A DNA stretch of 64,000 nucleotides from Humulus lupulus (GCF_963169125.1 NC_084800.1:147742397-147806396); one strand, 5' to 3'. Shown: positions 33,367 to 44,936, counted from the first letter of the stretch. Notes: a model not told the origin generated them from the letters alone. A program made the numbers and translations.

Positions 33367-36300
33367 ACTTGGTATCAGAGCGTCCTAGGTTTATGGGTCC
33401 TGAAGACTGGCTGGATATGTACATTCGCCGCGGGAGACAAGCTCAACTCAGGGTTTGGTAATGGTGTATGCATGATTATGTGCTTAAATGATTTGAGTGA
33501 GATATGATTGTTGATATCTGGTTGATGAATAGGGAGCATGAGATACTGATGGGGCCTGGCCCTTGACTGCTGTGTGATGCTATTTTGGCATGTTGATTAG
33601 TATTGCTCTTGCATGTGGTTGAATACGTGGATAATGGCGATATAGGGATTGCAGGTTATTATATGTTAAATTGAACTTATATGATATACCCGTTTATTGT
33701 CATGGAGGGCATAAAAGGTATGAACGCTTCTAGTGATAAAGAGATTTGATAATTTATGCATAATATGGGTGTTCGATATGTTTTATGTGTGTTTGATTGT
33801 TATGATTATTTGGATCTGCCCTTGAGATGGTTTTGGTTATAAACGTCAGGGCTGAGAAGTTTAGTCGGTGAAGATAGATTAATTCAGGGTGTATGTATTG
33901 AGAATGGTCAATCGGATTCAGTTTTGGTTTTGGTAGGGATAGAAGATGACAGTTGGGGGTTGGAATCCTCCACCTTCCCTTGAGATTCGCAGCAGGTGTT
34001 TGTTGATATATGAGTCAGGCTGTAAGGTCTGATAGAATTTATTGGATGGATGAAAAAGGCAAGTTACTGAGGAGGAACAGACAAGAATTATTGTACGGAA
34101 GTCTTATCCTCTAGTTTCGAGGAAGGTTTGGGTTTGTTCAGGAATCAATTAATGAATGGGTGTGGCTAACCCCGTTCTTAGTGATATGAGAAGGATAAAT
34201 TGGGACAAGTAACCTTACTAGGCAATTGTGGTAAAAGGATGTCGAAAGTGGCAAGATAGCGATAGTACATATTGCTGAGTTTGGTGGGTTGGTCGGTCGA
34301 CTTTGGAATATGGTACAAATGCATGAAGCCGGGGATGATAAGTCATTTGTGAGTTAAACTCTGAGTTGGTTGTTTGTGCTTGGGCAATAGAGAGAGGACC
34401 TCATTATCTAAGATGAGGGGAATACATGTGATGATATTTTTGTTCGTCGAAATGTAGTAAGTGTGGCTACTTAGTGATCAGATGAATGAGAACCTTTGGT
34501 GGTTTTATGTCTCCTGGTTTGGACAGGAAGGGGGTTCAATGCACAGGTTGGCCATTAAGACAGGGAAGAATGGGATACTTTACTCATTTAAAGCCCAAGG
34601 TTAGTTTCTCAGAAGTGACCAGTGGATTGGATAGCCTTTGCTTTGGTTGGGAAAAGAGTTGAAAGGAGTTGGTGTTGTGCGTCTATTAGGAAGGATTCAG
34701 ATGGGTATATGTTGAGGAAAGTTAATATGTTATATTAGGGACAACTTTGGACAATCATGAGTATCTCTTGAAGTATATTGATTGGACTGAATGGGAATTA
34801 GATTAGTCAGTAGGAATGTAGATGAGAATGTAGTTTTCGGGCACAGCTTGGAACTTGGGTATGGAAGGAGTTGGTATCAGGGATGCAATGAGGGGTGATA
34901 TTAGGTTGGCTTAAGGAATTATTGAGTCGCCTGGAAAAGTATGCGACTTATAAGTGAATTGGGTAGAGTATTGTGTCGTGGGACTCGTGGATATTGCCTG
35001 CTAGGGATGAAGAGTTTAAATGCCTTGTTACAAGACAGGACGATGTCTTCAGGAGTTGATCATTGATCTGGTTATTACTAGATAAGGATCAAAGAAAGAG
35101 ACATCTTAGGAATTATCACTTGTACCGAGAGGGGTGTGATGCATTACTAGTAAGAATTTTTAGTCGTTTGTACTTTAACGACATGAGTAAGTCTGACGAG
35201 CAGAGAACAGAGAAATGACATGGATGGTTTGCATTCAGGATTCACTAATGACGAGTTGAATTACTCCCCAGCTAGAAGTGGAATGTGAACGACTACTATA
35301 CTGATGAAATCACGACTGAAGTAGTAGGGTCAGAGGTAAGGTTTCAGAGGGTAGTAACTTCATTCTTCAAAGGTAATCAAGGTTAAGTACAGGAAGGGAG
35401 GAGATTAGCTACGGAGAGATTTGATCAGAAGCACACTAAGACCGATGAATGTATCAGCTACTACTTGAAGTATCCTCGAAGACAGTTACAACGTGAGGGT
35501 TTTGAACATGAAGAGTCGGTCAAGCAGGGGGAACAGTGATGGGTTGTAAGAAAGGAGCGGTAACTCTTGAGTTTAAAAAGGGGAAATCCTTGCAGTGGCT
35601 GGCGTTTATACCTGGAGTGTGAGATCTACTGCAAGGGAAATGATTAGAGCCTTAGTTGATGTGATGGACACTACTTGAGTTGTATCAGTGGGACAAGACA
35701 GACTGGGTTAGTTTGTGGGTTTCCAGATAAGTTTCCAAGGAATTTGTCAGGGAGTTCGTCTGCGTAAAGAGACGGATTGGGGATAAGATTGGTGTCAGGG
35801 ATGGAATTAGATCTAAGATGTTGTATTGAACGATTTTAACAAAGCGGTGAGAGTTAAGGTCTCAATTGTTGAGTGGGATGACATTCCTCAAGAAGGATCT
35901 TTGATCTGGTTATTACCAGCTAGAGATCAGAAATAGTTAAGGATCTTTGATCTGGTTATTACCAGCTAGAGATCAGGTGCAGTTAGGGATCTTCGACCTG
36001 GTTATTACCAGTTGGAGAACAGGGAAGAGGATAGGTAGGAGGTTGCTGTTATGTTGGATAAGGGCACTGAGGATGCTAGGTTATGTGTTGAGGGTTTGGT
36101 CAATGCCAAACTGTTTTTGTGAAATAGGTGAAAAGAGTATTCAAAGATTATCTGAATTGGACTTGTAATTGTCTTGATCGACGGCACAGTGATATATTCT
36201 GGTTAGAACTTTGTTAAGGTTGAAGGATGTCTTGGAAGTAAGAGTTTCCCTAGGCAAGCATGATGGTACAGGTAGTTGGGTGAGTTTCACGTCTTCTTAC

Positions 36301-37746
36301 AGATTAGAATCAATTGTTGTGTTGCTATGACACCTCAAGACAGGAGGAAGTGATGGTCTATGCATGGTGTTGGTTAAAGGATTCGACTAGAACTAGAGTG
36401 GAGTATCTAGTAGGCTTAATAGCCAGTGGATACTTGGAATTATTATCGTATACAGGAACAAGAATGACAGTTAAGGAAATCCCAAATGAAAGGAATTAAA
36501 GGCAAGTCTTAATTGAGTTAGCAAAGGATTCTACAGTGTTATGTGTAAGTTTATAGTGATATAAGGACCAAATTTGGACTCTGATGGACACCGAAATTAC
36601 ATGGAAATTCTGGATGAATCTCATACTACTCTCTTGGTCCTTTCATCCAGACATTAGGAAAAAGGTACAATAATTTGAAGGTTTTGTTTTGGAGGCCTAG
36701 ATGGAGAGGAATATAATGAATGAGGAACAAAATTCTTATCCCGATAGTAGTTCGTGATAGACATCGCAGCCTTTGGTTATGTTATAATGGGAATAAGGAA
36801 ATATGGTGATAGGTATCGCAGAGAGGTTGCCAAGATGGTGGGGTCATCATGGATCAGTGTCTGGGGAGAACTTGCTTTTATCAGTAAGAATAATTTATAC
36901 AACTGACCAGTATTCAGAGCTCTAAGCGAGATGGGTGGTAAGCCTCCATGGAATTCAGAGTTAATTTCATTAAAGAAGGACTTTATCTTACTCTCAGATC
37001 TTGGGAGGATTAAGAAAGGCAATGAACAGATAAACGGAATCTGACGAGTTTTATTATTTTCAGACTGATGGTAAATCAGAGAGAAAGGGAGTTATTTAGT
37101 TATTGGAAGAACACTTGATAAAATGGAATATAAGAAGGATTGTATATCATCCCTTCGTTGGAATGAGATAGGTGATAGGTTGTATTTGGATCTAGAGGTA
37201 ATTCAGGGGATCATTGAGATTATTAAAAGATTAGAGCATGAAACTCACTTTTCAAAGTAGATGGAAAAGCTTTACTGAATTGGGTAACAGGAGTATGGAG
37301 TTTTGAGTAGAAGATGGTAGCTTTCTTAGGATGTCACCAAAGATAGAGAGGTGAAGAGCTAGTCGGACCCCAGGGTATTAAGGCTGTTTGGATCCGGTAG
37401 GGGATCAGTGAGGTTGTTTTTAAGTTGACTACATCTTTGGGCACCGTTAGCTATATGCAGTGGATTTTGTATTCCATGTTAGGGACATGGATTGGAGAAA
37501 CTCATGTGTTGATTGATAAGGATCTACATATTAAGATGAAGATATTCCATGTGGGGTGACCGGTTTAATCATGAGATTGAAAGAATGAGGTTTTGAGGAA
37601 TAAGATTATACCTTGAGTTAAGGTAACACACCAGAAATGGTAGGGTCAAGGAATGACCGGGATAGCTGGAATCAGTTGTGTGGAATTTGTGTCCTGGATT
37701 GTTCAGGTAAATTTCGAGGACGAAATTCTCATTAGGAGGGGATAGT
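33367..37746 (+). pseudogene. N1 interior: heavily decayed chromovirus sequence
   Basis: It begins with the primer site CTTGGTATCAGAGC (33368-33381) and ends with AAATTTCGAGGACGAAATTC plus a purine tract AGGAGGGGATAGT, both standard chromovirus signals. In between, only scraps read as pol: an RT segment like D-L-x-S-G-Y-Y-Q-L-E-I (around 35,900-36,020), then KDYL and a frameshifted FIDDILVYS-like stretch (36,135-36,205). The end of the interior is reminiscent of a chromodomain tail (KFRGRNS). The RT segment is present three times at exact 46-bp spacing, which itself destroys the frame. No frame exceeds about 80 codons. Confidence 0.8.
35895..36024 (+). repeat. 46-bp direct repeat in N1 RT remnant
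   Basis: Three units beginning GGATCTTTGATCTGGTTATT at 35895 and 35941, and a variant at 35987. A fourth related copy lies about 840 bp upstream (35059-35090). The unit corresponds to the conserved RT segment before the catalytic motif. Confidence 0.85.
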
Positions 37747-40086
37747 TGTAACGACCCAAATTCACTAATAAGGCTTAAGGGCCTTGATTAGTGTGTCGGG
37801 AGGGCATGATGGGAATTATGTGTGATTTTTATGATTAAGATTCATGATTATGATTTTAAGAATGTTATATGACTATGTGAATTATGTTATGTGATATTTA
37901 TGATGTGTGAATTGTACCACATGGGTGCTGTGATACCAATGTGATGCACGTGCTGAGACGGTCCTAGAAAACTAGATAATGGTAATTGGTGATTTGGTAA
38001 CCTGCGTAATTGTTAGTAACCATAAAGAGTAACAGGTTTTATGGGGAAAGTGGGCAAAGCTAATGAAAGGACTATTATGCCCTTGAGGTTTAGTTAGGAA
38101 GGGGTATTAGTGGAAGGGTAGAATAGTCATTTGGTAGGATAAATGAGCATTAGCTGAAGGGAAAAGATCATATACGTATAACACTTGGAGAAATGGGTTT
38201 AAGCTGAAATTGGAGACCTAGAGGAAGAGCAAAACTAAGAAGAAGAAGGGAGAAGCTGATTTTAGCTTTTGGAAGAAGAATTAAGGGTGATTGAAGTTGT
38301 CAAGCAAGCTTAGATCAAGAATACTCAGAGGTAAGATTTTGATTATGATATATCTAAGTTCTAAGTTTGAAATTTTAGATAATGAATGTGAATTGAGGCA
38401 AGTTGGTGGCTGGTTTTGTGTGAATTTAGAATTGGGAAATCAAGGGGGAAGGAGGTTTAGAGCTGGAGGTTGGACTCACCACTCAAGGTAAGGTTTCTGT
38501 GTGATTATTAGGCTTGTTTCTGTTAAGGTTTAGGGAGTTTGGAGTGTGGTTTGTGTTTGAGTTCAAGTTGTTCTTAATTTTCTGGTTTGAGTTACTAAGT
38601 ATGAAATTCAAGAGTGAATCTTGGGAATAATTGTGTGAATGGGCTTGGGCGTGATTTTTCTAGGTTGTTGTGAGGTTTGTTATGGATTTAGAGTTGGTTT
38701 TGGGACTTAGGATGGAGTTTGGGGTGATTTGGAGTGAGTTAGGCTCGGGAAAAACACGAAGGAAAACCCAGAATTCTGGGCTTACGAAGGCGTGCCGCGG
38801 CACAGTTTTTGCGTGCCGCGGCGTGGGGCCCCTGACTTGCTGGGTGCCGCGGCACAAGAAAGCTGTGCCGCAGCACAAGGCCAATTTCAGGACATCAATT
38901 TTGGAAATTTTAGGCCTTTGCTCCGGGGGATGTCTCCGGGGTATGGTTTTAAGGTTTTTGGGGGTCCCGAGAGTGTGGATTAGGTTCCGGGAAGGTAGCT
39001 TTGTATTGATTAGTGACAAAGGATGTTTCATTTGTGTTGTGATTAGGACTTTGGAGAGGCTCGTGGTAGAGGACCGTGCTCGCGGCTTCGTGGCATCGGA
39101 AACCAATGAATTGAAAGGTAAGAAAGCTGCACCAGAGTATGTGGTGAGGTTGGGACTAAGTGCTCCCTATGTATGTATGCATTGTTATGTGAATATGAAT
39201 AATCATGTGGACACGATGGGACTAAGATCTCCCTATATTTGTATATCATGTCGTGTGATGGTATTATTATGCTATAGGACATGCAATTACCGGCCTAAGG
39301 GTGTCGGAATCAATATTTGCGCATTGAGGCGCGGCTCGGCCACTGGGAGCTGAGGCAGCTTATCTGTCACTGAGCTTGGTTAAGCTGGCCAGAGTCAGTG
39401 AGTATTACACTGGGGGCGGCCCTAATGAGCCGAAGACAGTGTGTTAAATAGAGGGTGCGACTAAGGGCGCCAACCCTGAATGTTATTTGATGGATATGAC
39501 AATCTATTGGTTATGAACGTGAATATTGTGCTATGAATATAGTTGATTTACTATTTGGATGACAAACTGTTATTACTGATTGGTTTAATGTTATGAAATG
39601 TTGAATTCTTAGTTGAGCATTGTGAAATATTTGATAAGTGTTACTGATCTTGTTATGTTATTATGCTTTCTTGCTGGGCCTTGGCTCATGGGTGCTACGT
39701 GGTGCAGGTAAAGGCAAGGGCAAGCTGGACCTAGCCTGAGGTGGAGAGCTCCAAGGTGAAATGTACATAGCTAGCCGTTCGATCTCCACGATCGAGGAGT
39801 GGACCAGGACAGGGACTACCTAATTGCTTATTTTGCCTTAGTATGGCTGGTTATTGTATCTGAGTCTTACAATTTCTATAAACGATCTTTAAACTGATTT
39901 TTAAATTGGGATCCCGTGTAACCGGATAATGTTTCTTAATGAAAACGTAACTTTTGAGACCAAAACACTTTTAACCCTAGTTCCTCTACTGTTTCATTAA
40001 CACGCTTTTACTTTAATGACTTGATTAGCAAGTCTGGCACTTTATAAACACACAGTGTAACGGTCTTGGCTATCCAGGGCGTTACA
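37747..40086 (+). mobile_element. N1 3' LTR
   Basis: 2340 bp. It differs from the 5' LTR mainly in the first 400 bp (about 15 changes and a short deletion) and by an 8-base deletion near 38930. The deletion extends an open frame at 38670-39353 to 227 codons; in the 5' LTR the same region is open from 32064 to 32633. Composition, the overlapping minus frame and lack of any known motif argue against a real protein. Confidence 0.93.
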
Positions 40087-40091
40087 TTATA

Positions 40092-40806
40092 TCTAAAAAA
40101 TCCTTGATTTGATATTGAGAAATCTGTGGCTTGCCTTCTCTGAATGCATCCATATGTGTCGCTAGTGTGTCATCATGCCTTTGCCCAATCCGTATATCTT
40201 CTAGCAGATTTGACTGGATAGACAAGTTAGCTAGCTTGCCGATAACTACCTCTATTCCGGCATTGTTCAGCTCCTGCTGTAGCGACTTTTCTATTCTGGC
40301 TAAAGCTGCTAAACTTCCATAACTTTTCCTACTGAGCACATTGGTAACTACGTTTGCCTATCCTGGGTGGTATAAAATTTCGCAGTCGTAATCCTTTACT
40401 AACTCTAACCACCTGCACTGCCTCATGTTGAGCACCTTCTAAGTAAAGAAGTACTTTAAACTTTTGTGGTCCGTATAAATCTCGCACCGTTCTCCGTAAA
40501 GATAATGGCGCCAGATTTTCAATCCAAAGACCATCGCTGCCAACTCCATATTGTGAGTTGGATAGCGTTGCTCGTACTCCTTCAGCTGCCTTAAGGCGTA
40601 GGCTATCACCTTGTCATTCTGCATCAGCACGCAACCCAACCCTTGCTTTGACGCATCGCAGTAGACTACGAACTTATCATTGGGTGTCGATACATAGAGT
40701 ACTAGTGCTGAGCAAAGCTTATCCTTAAGCAACTGGAAGCTTTCTTCGCATCTATCATTCCAGTTGAATTTTTGCTGTTTCCGGGTCAGGTTGGTGAGTA
40801 GAGTGG
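40092..40806 (-). pseudogene. M1 RNase H and linker
   Basis: Minus strand: [20 protein letters not shown] (first catalytic Asp), [20 protein letters not shown] (Glu), [13 protein letters not shown] (second Asp), then LVKDYDCEILYHPG with a TAG, and a linker with RKSYGSLAALARIEKSLQQE. It degrades the RNA of the RNA:DNA hybrid. Stops occur near 40438 and 40365. The linker ends where N1 is inserted. Confidence 0.88.
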
Positions 40807-41742
40807 CTATCTTAGAAAGCCCTCTATGAACCTCCTATAATAACCTGCTAATCCCAGAAAACTCCTTACTTCAGATGCGTTCTTCGGTGTTGGCCAATCC
40901 TTCACAGCCTCTACCTTTGATGGGTCTACTACAACTCCGTCCTTGGATATAATGTGCCCAAGGAACGCCACTTGCGAAAGCCAAAACTCGCATTTCTTGA
41001 ACTTGGCATAGAGTTGATGCTCCTTTAATCGTGACAACATCAATCTCAAATGTTCCTCGTGCTCTAATTCGTCCTTGGAGTACACTAAGATGTTGTCGAT
41101 AAATACCACGATGAATTTATCTAAGTAGTCCTTGAAGACCCTATTCATCAAGTCCATAAATGCGGCTGGAGCGTTGGTAAGACCGAAAGACATAACTAAG
41201 AACTCGTAATGCCCATAACGAGTTCTAAAGGTTGTCTTAGGAATATCTTCCCCCCTCACCTTGAGCTGATGATACTCGGACCGTAAATCAATCTTTGAAA
41301 ATATAGTCGCACCTCGGAGTTGATCAAACAAGTCATCAATCCAGGGTAGCAGGTACTTATTCTTAGTCGTTACCTTATTCAACTCGTGGTAGTCTATACA
41401 CATCTGCATACTTCCGTCCTTCTTCTTCACGAATAGCACCGATGCTCCCCATGGCGAATGGCTTGGCCTAATAAAACCCATGTCTAGGAGTTCTTGCAGC
41501 TGCGTCTTTAACTCCTTGAGTTCCGTAGGTGCCATTCGGTATGGTGCCTTGGAGAGAGGCTCGGTGCTCGGTACTAATTCTATCGTGAAGTCAATTTCCC
41601 GAGTTGGCGGCAATCCTGGTAAGTCATCGAGACATACTTCTGGGAATTCTTTTACAATGCGGACGTCTCCAACCTTAAGTGGTGTTTCCTTTACCGCATC
41701 TGCGATGCTAGATAAGAATGCTTGACATCCTTTATCCATCAT
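40807..41742 (-). pseudogene. M1 reverse transcriptase with mutated catalytic motif
   Basis: 311 open codons on the minus strand covering the RT domain from [18 protein letters not shown] through [40 protein letters not shown], to [15 protein letters not shown]. The catalytic box reads [11 protein letters not shown] (about 41090-41108), where chromoviruses have FIDDILVYS: the second Asp is Asn. Nearby RSEYHQL (normally RSGYHQL) and DYHELN (normally DYRELN) are also G-to-A-type changes. The protein would be inactive even though the frame is open. Confidence 0.92.
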
Positions 41743-41790
41743 TCTTTGGGCTATGAGAGATGATACTAACGGGGTGTTTAGTCCTGAAGC

Positions 41791-42216
41791 TTATCCCATG
41801 AAGCATAGTTTTCGGCCGTCAGGAGTCTCAAATATCACCTTCTTGCGTTTGTAATCGATGGTTTCGCCGTGTCGTGCTAGCCAGTCCATGCCTAGTATTA
41901 TGTTGAAGTCCTTGATCTCTAGTTCTATCAGGTCTCCTTCTAGTTCTACATCCTCAATCTTGATCAGTACGCCTCGTACTATCCGTGATGATAGAACTAC
42001 TTTGCCCGAAGGCAACTCAGTTATAAACCTAGTTCTAAATCTTTCACAAGGTTTGACTAGTTTTTCTGTCATTCCTAACGAGATATACGAATGAGTGGCT
42101 CCCAAATCAAATAATACATAACATATGTTATTGAGGATAGAAACCTGACCTTTGACCACCTTATTGCTAGCATCAGCCTCTCCTTGTGTTAAGGCAAAAA
42201 CCCTAGCAGGAACCAT
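41791..42216 (-). pseudogene. M1 protease region
   Basis: Aspartic protease that would cut the polyprotein. The expected active site LFDSGATHSFIS reads VLFDLGATHSYIS here, so the Ser after the catalytic Asp is Leu. FNIILGMDWLARHGETIDY (the second conserved block) is intact. 141 codons are open, joined upstream to gag, and a TAA near 41790 separates it from RT. Confidence 0.88.
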
Positions 42217-43024
42217 CTTGTCTTCATTTTTCCTTTCTGGTTTGAGCTGAGGACAGTCTTTCCTCCGGTGTCCTTCTTAACCACAGTTGTAACATCCCTG
42301 GGTGTTTTCTTGGCATTCACCAGGATGTTTCTTCTGACACTTAGCACATGGCGGGCATACTTTGCCACTGATAAATTCCCTTGCTTCAAGCTAGCGAACT
42401 CCTCAACTTTTGAAGCGAGTACAGCCGAATTGTAATACTTCTTATGGAACAGCTCCACAAATCGAGTCCAAGTCATGGCAGCAACATCATGTGTCTGCTG
42501 GACTAAGTCTCACCATATCTTGGCATCTTTCTTGAGCAAGGACGAAATGCAAGATATGTGGTCCTAGTTGTTGAGGTTCATGTGTGTCAGGATTGGCTCC
42601 ACGTTCCTTAGCCACTCTTCTGCCTCGAAGGGGTCTGTAGTCCCTTCAAAGTTCAGAGTGTGTTGCTTACAGAACCACTCAAAAACTGGCTCCATGTTTG
42701 TACTGGATACGGCGCATAATTCGCCACTGGCCATCCCCCATATGGACCAACTTGTTGGGGTGCTGAGGCCATTTGCTGTGGCTGTGGCTGCGGCGGAGGC
42801 GAAGGCTGAGTCTGGGGCTGAGCCTCTTGTCGCTTTTGCTGCAATAGCTCCTCGACTTGTTGTCACAGTCTGGTGATCTCTGTAGCATTGTCAACTGGTG
42901 GCTGCGGCACGTTCCGGCTGGCAGTAGCACGTACTCCCTTTCTGCGAACTGGAGGGGCTTCATTATTAACCGGAGCAGCGTTGGAGGCATTTCTGTTGGT
43001 GCGAGCAGATCTTCGGAGCGACAT
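42190..43024 (-). pseudogene. M1 Gag with zinc knuckle
   Basis: The ATG at 43024 starts MSLRRSARTNRNASNAAPV. A TGA follows near 42867 (CAA/CGA-type change), then a Gln/Pro-rich stretch, the gag core LNFEGTTDPFEAEEWLRNVE, TWTRFVELFHKKYYN, and VEEFASLKQGNLSVAKYA. A frameshift leads to the zinc region CPPCAKCQKKHPGEC followed by CYNCG*EGHRRKDC, where a TAA replaces one codon. Gag would bind and package the RNA. At least three disruptions. Confidence 0.88.
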
Positions 43025-43033
43025 CGCAGCAGA

Positions 43034-43064
43034 GTTCTAACATTTGAGAGAAACATGTTAGAAC
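43034..43064 (-). promoter_or_regulatory. 10-bp perfect hairpin before M1 gag
   Basis: GTTCTAACAT (43034-43043) and ATGTTAGAAC (43055-43064) pair perfectly around an 11-base loop. The hairpin ends nine bases upstream of the gag ATG, where it could affect initiation or RNA packaging. Function is inferred from position only. Confidence 0.6.
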
Positions 43065-43557
43065 TACACCCTAGTAGGCTCTAAGGCAAAAACTTAATCT
43101 AAACAAACATATCTCGGACCTATTGATTATGACTTCTTATGAAAATTATATAAGTCTTCTTAATTATTAGAGTGGGTTTCTATACTTAAAAAAAAAACAA
43201 GCCATCTTTATTATTTTCTAAGTCTGTTTCTAATCATCCTATATGACATAATTCTCAAGCTCGAAACTCATATTTGTTCCAAAGTTAACCATATTGAGGG
43301 ACGACTGGGATCAGTAAAATCGTTCCCACTACTATGGCCCCCTAACTCTCAATATAGAAACTTGGTTAATTGATTTGTATCCACCTTCACCGAACTTAGT
43401 CATTATTTATTATTTATTATGATTACAAAAGAAAAATCAAACTCATACATGATAACAAAATAACAGTGATATTAATTTGGAAAAATAAAGTTTTCACTAT
43501 TTACAACCATATAAGAAAACAAATAATAAATAAAAACAAACAATGAAACTAACTATT
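43065..43557 (-). mobile_element. M1 leader between upstream frame and gag
   Basis: About 490 AT-rich bases without a coding frame. It contains a long hairpin (43292-43354) with stem TATTGAG/CTCAATA and the core CGTTCCCACTAC, which also occurs in the copia element C1 (59109-59168). Otherwise nothing recognised. Confidence 0.65.
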
Positions 43558-44161
43558 CTAAAAATCGGGATCTTCTATATCTGATCCTTTATCTAGCATA
43601 TCATCTTCTTTTTCCTCATAGTCCTCATTATCATGTGCCTCAAAATGCCCTTGAGGAAGGTTCTTAAAAATTCTATGCTTTTGCTCATTTGTAAATTGAA
43701 ACTCCATTTTTGAAGTGAACCTAATTAAGAGAAAATAATATCTCATCGCTATCGGAAATTCGTCTTCATTATCAATTGTCTCCCATATCTCCTCTAAGGC
43801 TACAATTGCTGTATGATAATCTCTAAATAGTCTTATTACTGAAACGTATTGCTCTGTTGCTCTCATCATAATCTGCTTAGTTTCTTGGAGATGACCTATT
43901 TCTCTGTGGAACAAAACTAGCCCCCGAGTGATTCTTTCTAGCACTCCTACAGTGTTTATTGGTTCTCTAATTCTTTTTAAAGCCTTAATGGCTCAGATAT
44001 CCCCATCGGTTAATGCTCCGTTCATTCTTCACTGAAACATAAAGGTTACAATCATTAGCTATACGTATAAACATAATAACTATAACTTAAACACTTACTT
44101 GGCGATCAGATTCGGAACTTTGAGTGTGTGTATCGAGGAGAACTTCATGTGGATGAACCAT
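43558..44161 (-). pseudogene. M1 ORF0: spliced reading frame upstream of gag, unknown
   Basis: Not a protein I recognise. An ATG (44161) lies inside the primer-site region. 21 codons are followed by a splice donor (CCAA|GTAAGTG, intron from 44098), a 67-base T-rich intron, and an acceptor TTTATGTTTCAG (ending 44032). The second exon runs in the same frame to a TAG at 43558, giving about 178 codons with TGA at codons 22 and 34. The last 128 codons are uninterrupted. The product would be helical, with VSVIRLFRDYHTAIVALEE and an acidic tail EDYEEKEDDMLDKGSDIED. Both stops fit CGA or TGG changes, the same decay seen in gag. Known chromoviruses usually lack a gene here. Splicing is inferred. Confidence 0.6.
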
Positions 44162-44176
44162 TTCTCTGATACTAAC
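44160..44176 (-). promoter_or_regulatory. M1 primer-binding site
   Basis: On the minus strand GTTAGTATCAGAGAAATGG follows the LTR end, a variant of the TGGTATCAGAGC initiator-Met-tRNA complement (one G changed to A at the start, a mismatch later). Confidence 0.75.
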
Positions 44177-44936
44177 TATAATGACCCAACTACTCTAGAC
44201 TTTGGACCATTAATGACTACTATACATAGACACTAATCTTTAAGAAAACGTACATATGAAATAAACATTACTTTATTAAAACTTGAAAAACAAATGTTAA
44301 ACTACATAAAATTCAAAGTAGGATATTGGATCCCATTGTTTTGAAAATAAAAAAAAACATAAAATAACTTTAAATAAATGGGTTACAAAATTAGATGCAG
44401 AAGAATACATATAAAGAATAATTTTTTTAAAAGACTAGGAAGCGACTTCATCCTCAAATCGAACACTCAATCCACCGATTCCATCCTGCCTCAATACACA
44501 TCCCCAAGCTGCCAAGAACCTTTTTCCGCCGCCATAACTATTTTCCTGCACATATTAAACATAAAGGAATGATCCTAATGCCCAGCATGGAAAATCTACT
44601 ACAAGCATAAAACATGTACATACACATAGACTATAAACTATAAACATATATCTATAAAGACATACATCATATACGATTATTCTATTAATGGCCATTAAAA
44701 CATGTGAGAAACCATCTACTTCCCCCTTCTAATATCTGAGGTAGGTTAGATCACATGGTAGGTTTATGATAACCCATCTACGTCCCCTGTCTAATATCTG
44801 AGGTAAGGTAAATCATAACCATGAAACATAAGAAAACATAACATAACATATTATAGCATAACTTATCATAACATAACATATAAGCATATAGAACTATCCT
44901 ATTTTCCTTACCAATATACTGGGATGATGAGAACAT
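44177..44936 (-). mobile_element. M1 5' LTR, truncated
   Basis: It matches 27718-28468, closely at most positions, then stops abruptly after GATGATGAGAACA (44924-44936). The next base is G1 gag coding sequence. About 1.2 kb of this LTR, its target duplication, and the adjoining G1 sequence have been deleted together. Confidence 0.88.

Larger units (their letters stand above)
31012..40086 (+). mobile_element. N1: non-autonomous Ty3/gypsy element, TSD TTATA
   Basis: Plus-strand, 9.07 kb: LTR 31012-33366, interior 33367-37746, LTR 37747-40086, with TTATA at 31007-31011 and 40087-40091. The LTRs look about 98% alike, so it is young, yet the interior has no intact gag or pol. It is the innermost insertion of its branch and splits M1. 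It appears to move with enzymes from another element. Confidence 0.95.
27718..44936 (-). mobile_element. M1: Ty3/gypsy chromovirus, interrupted by N1
   Basis: Minus-strand element: truncated 5' LTR (44177-44936), primer site, a leader with an upstream reading frame, gag (43024 on), protease, RT, RNase H, integrase with chromodomain (to 29706), purine tract, 3' LTR (29665-27718). Integrase after RT plus a chromodomain-like tail and an initiator-Met-type primer site make it a chromovirus; clade is not certain. N1 splits it between RNase H and integrase. It is inactive: stops in gag and integrase, catalytic changes in protease and RT. Confidence 0.92.

Noticed and set aside
33368..33390. tRNA-like sequence TGGTATCAGAGC
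   Set aside because: It is the primer-binding site complementary to a tRNA end; no cloverleaf surrounds it. The same applies at 7247, 19304, 44160 and 61850.
38670..39353. 227-codon open frame in the N1 LTR, partly open in the other LTR
   Set aside because: It crosses the CCGCGG island, has an overlapping long frame on the other strand, is broken by an 8-base indel in the partner LTR, and shows no motif. Probably chance in a GC-rich LTR.
43558..43944. 128-codon frame as a captured host gene
   Set aside because: It lies exactly between primer site and gag on the element strand and joins in frame to a first exon at the primer site, so it fits better as part of M1. A host origin further back is not excluded.
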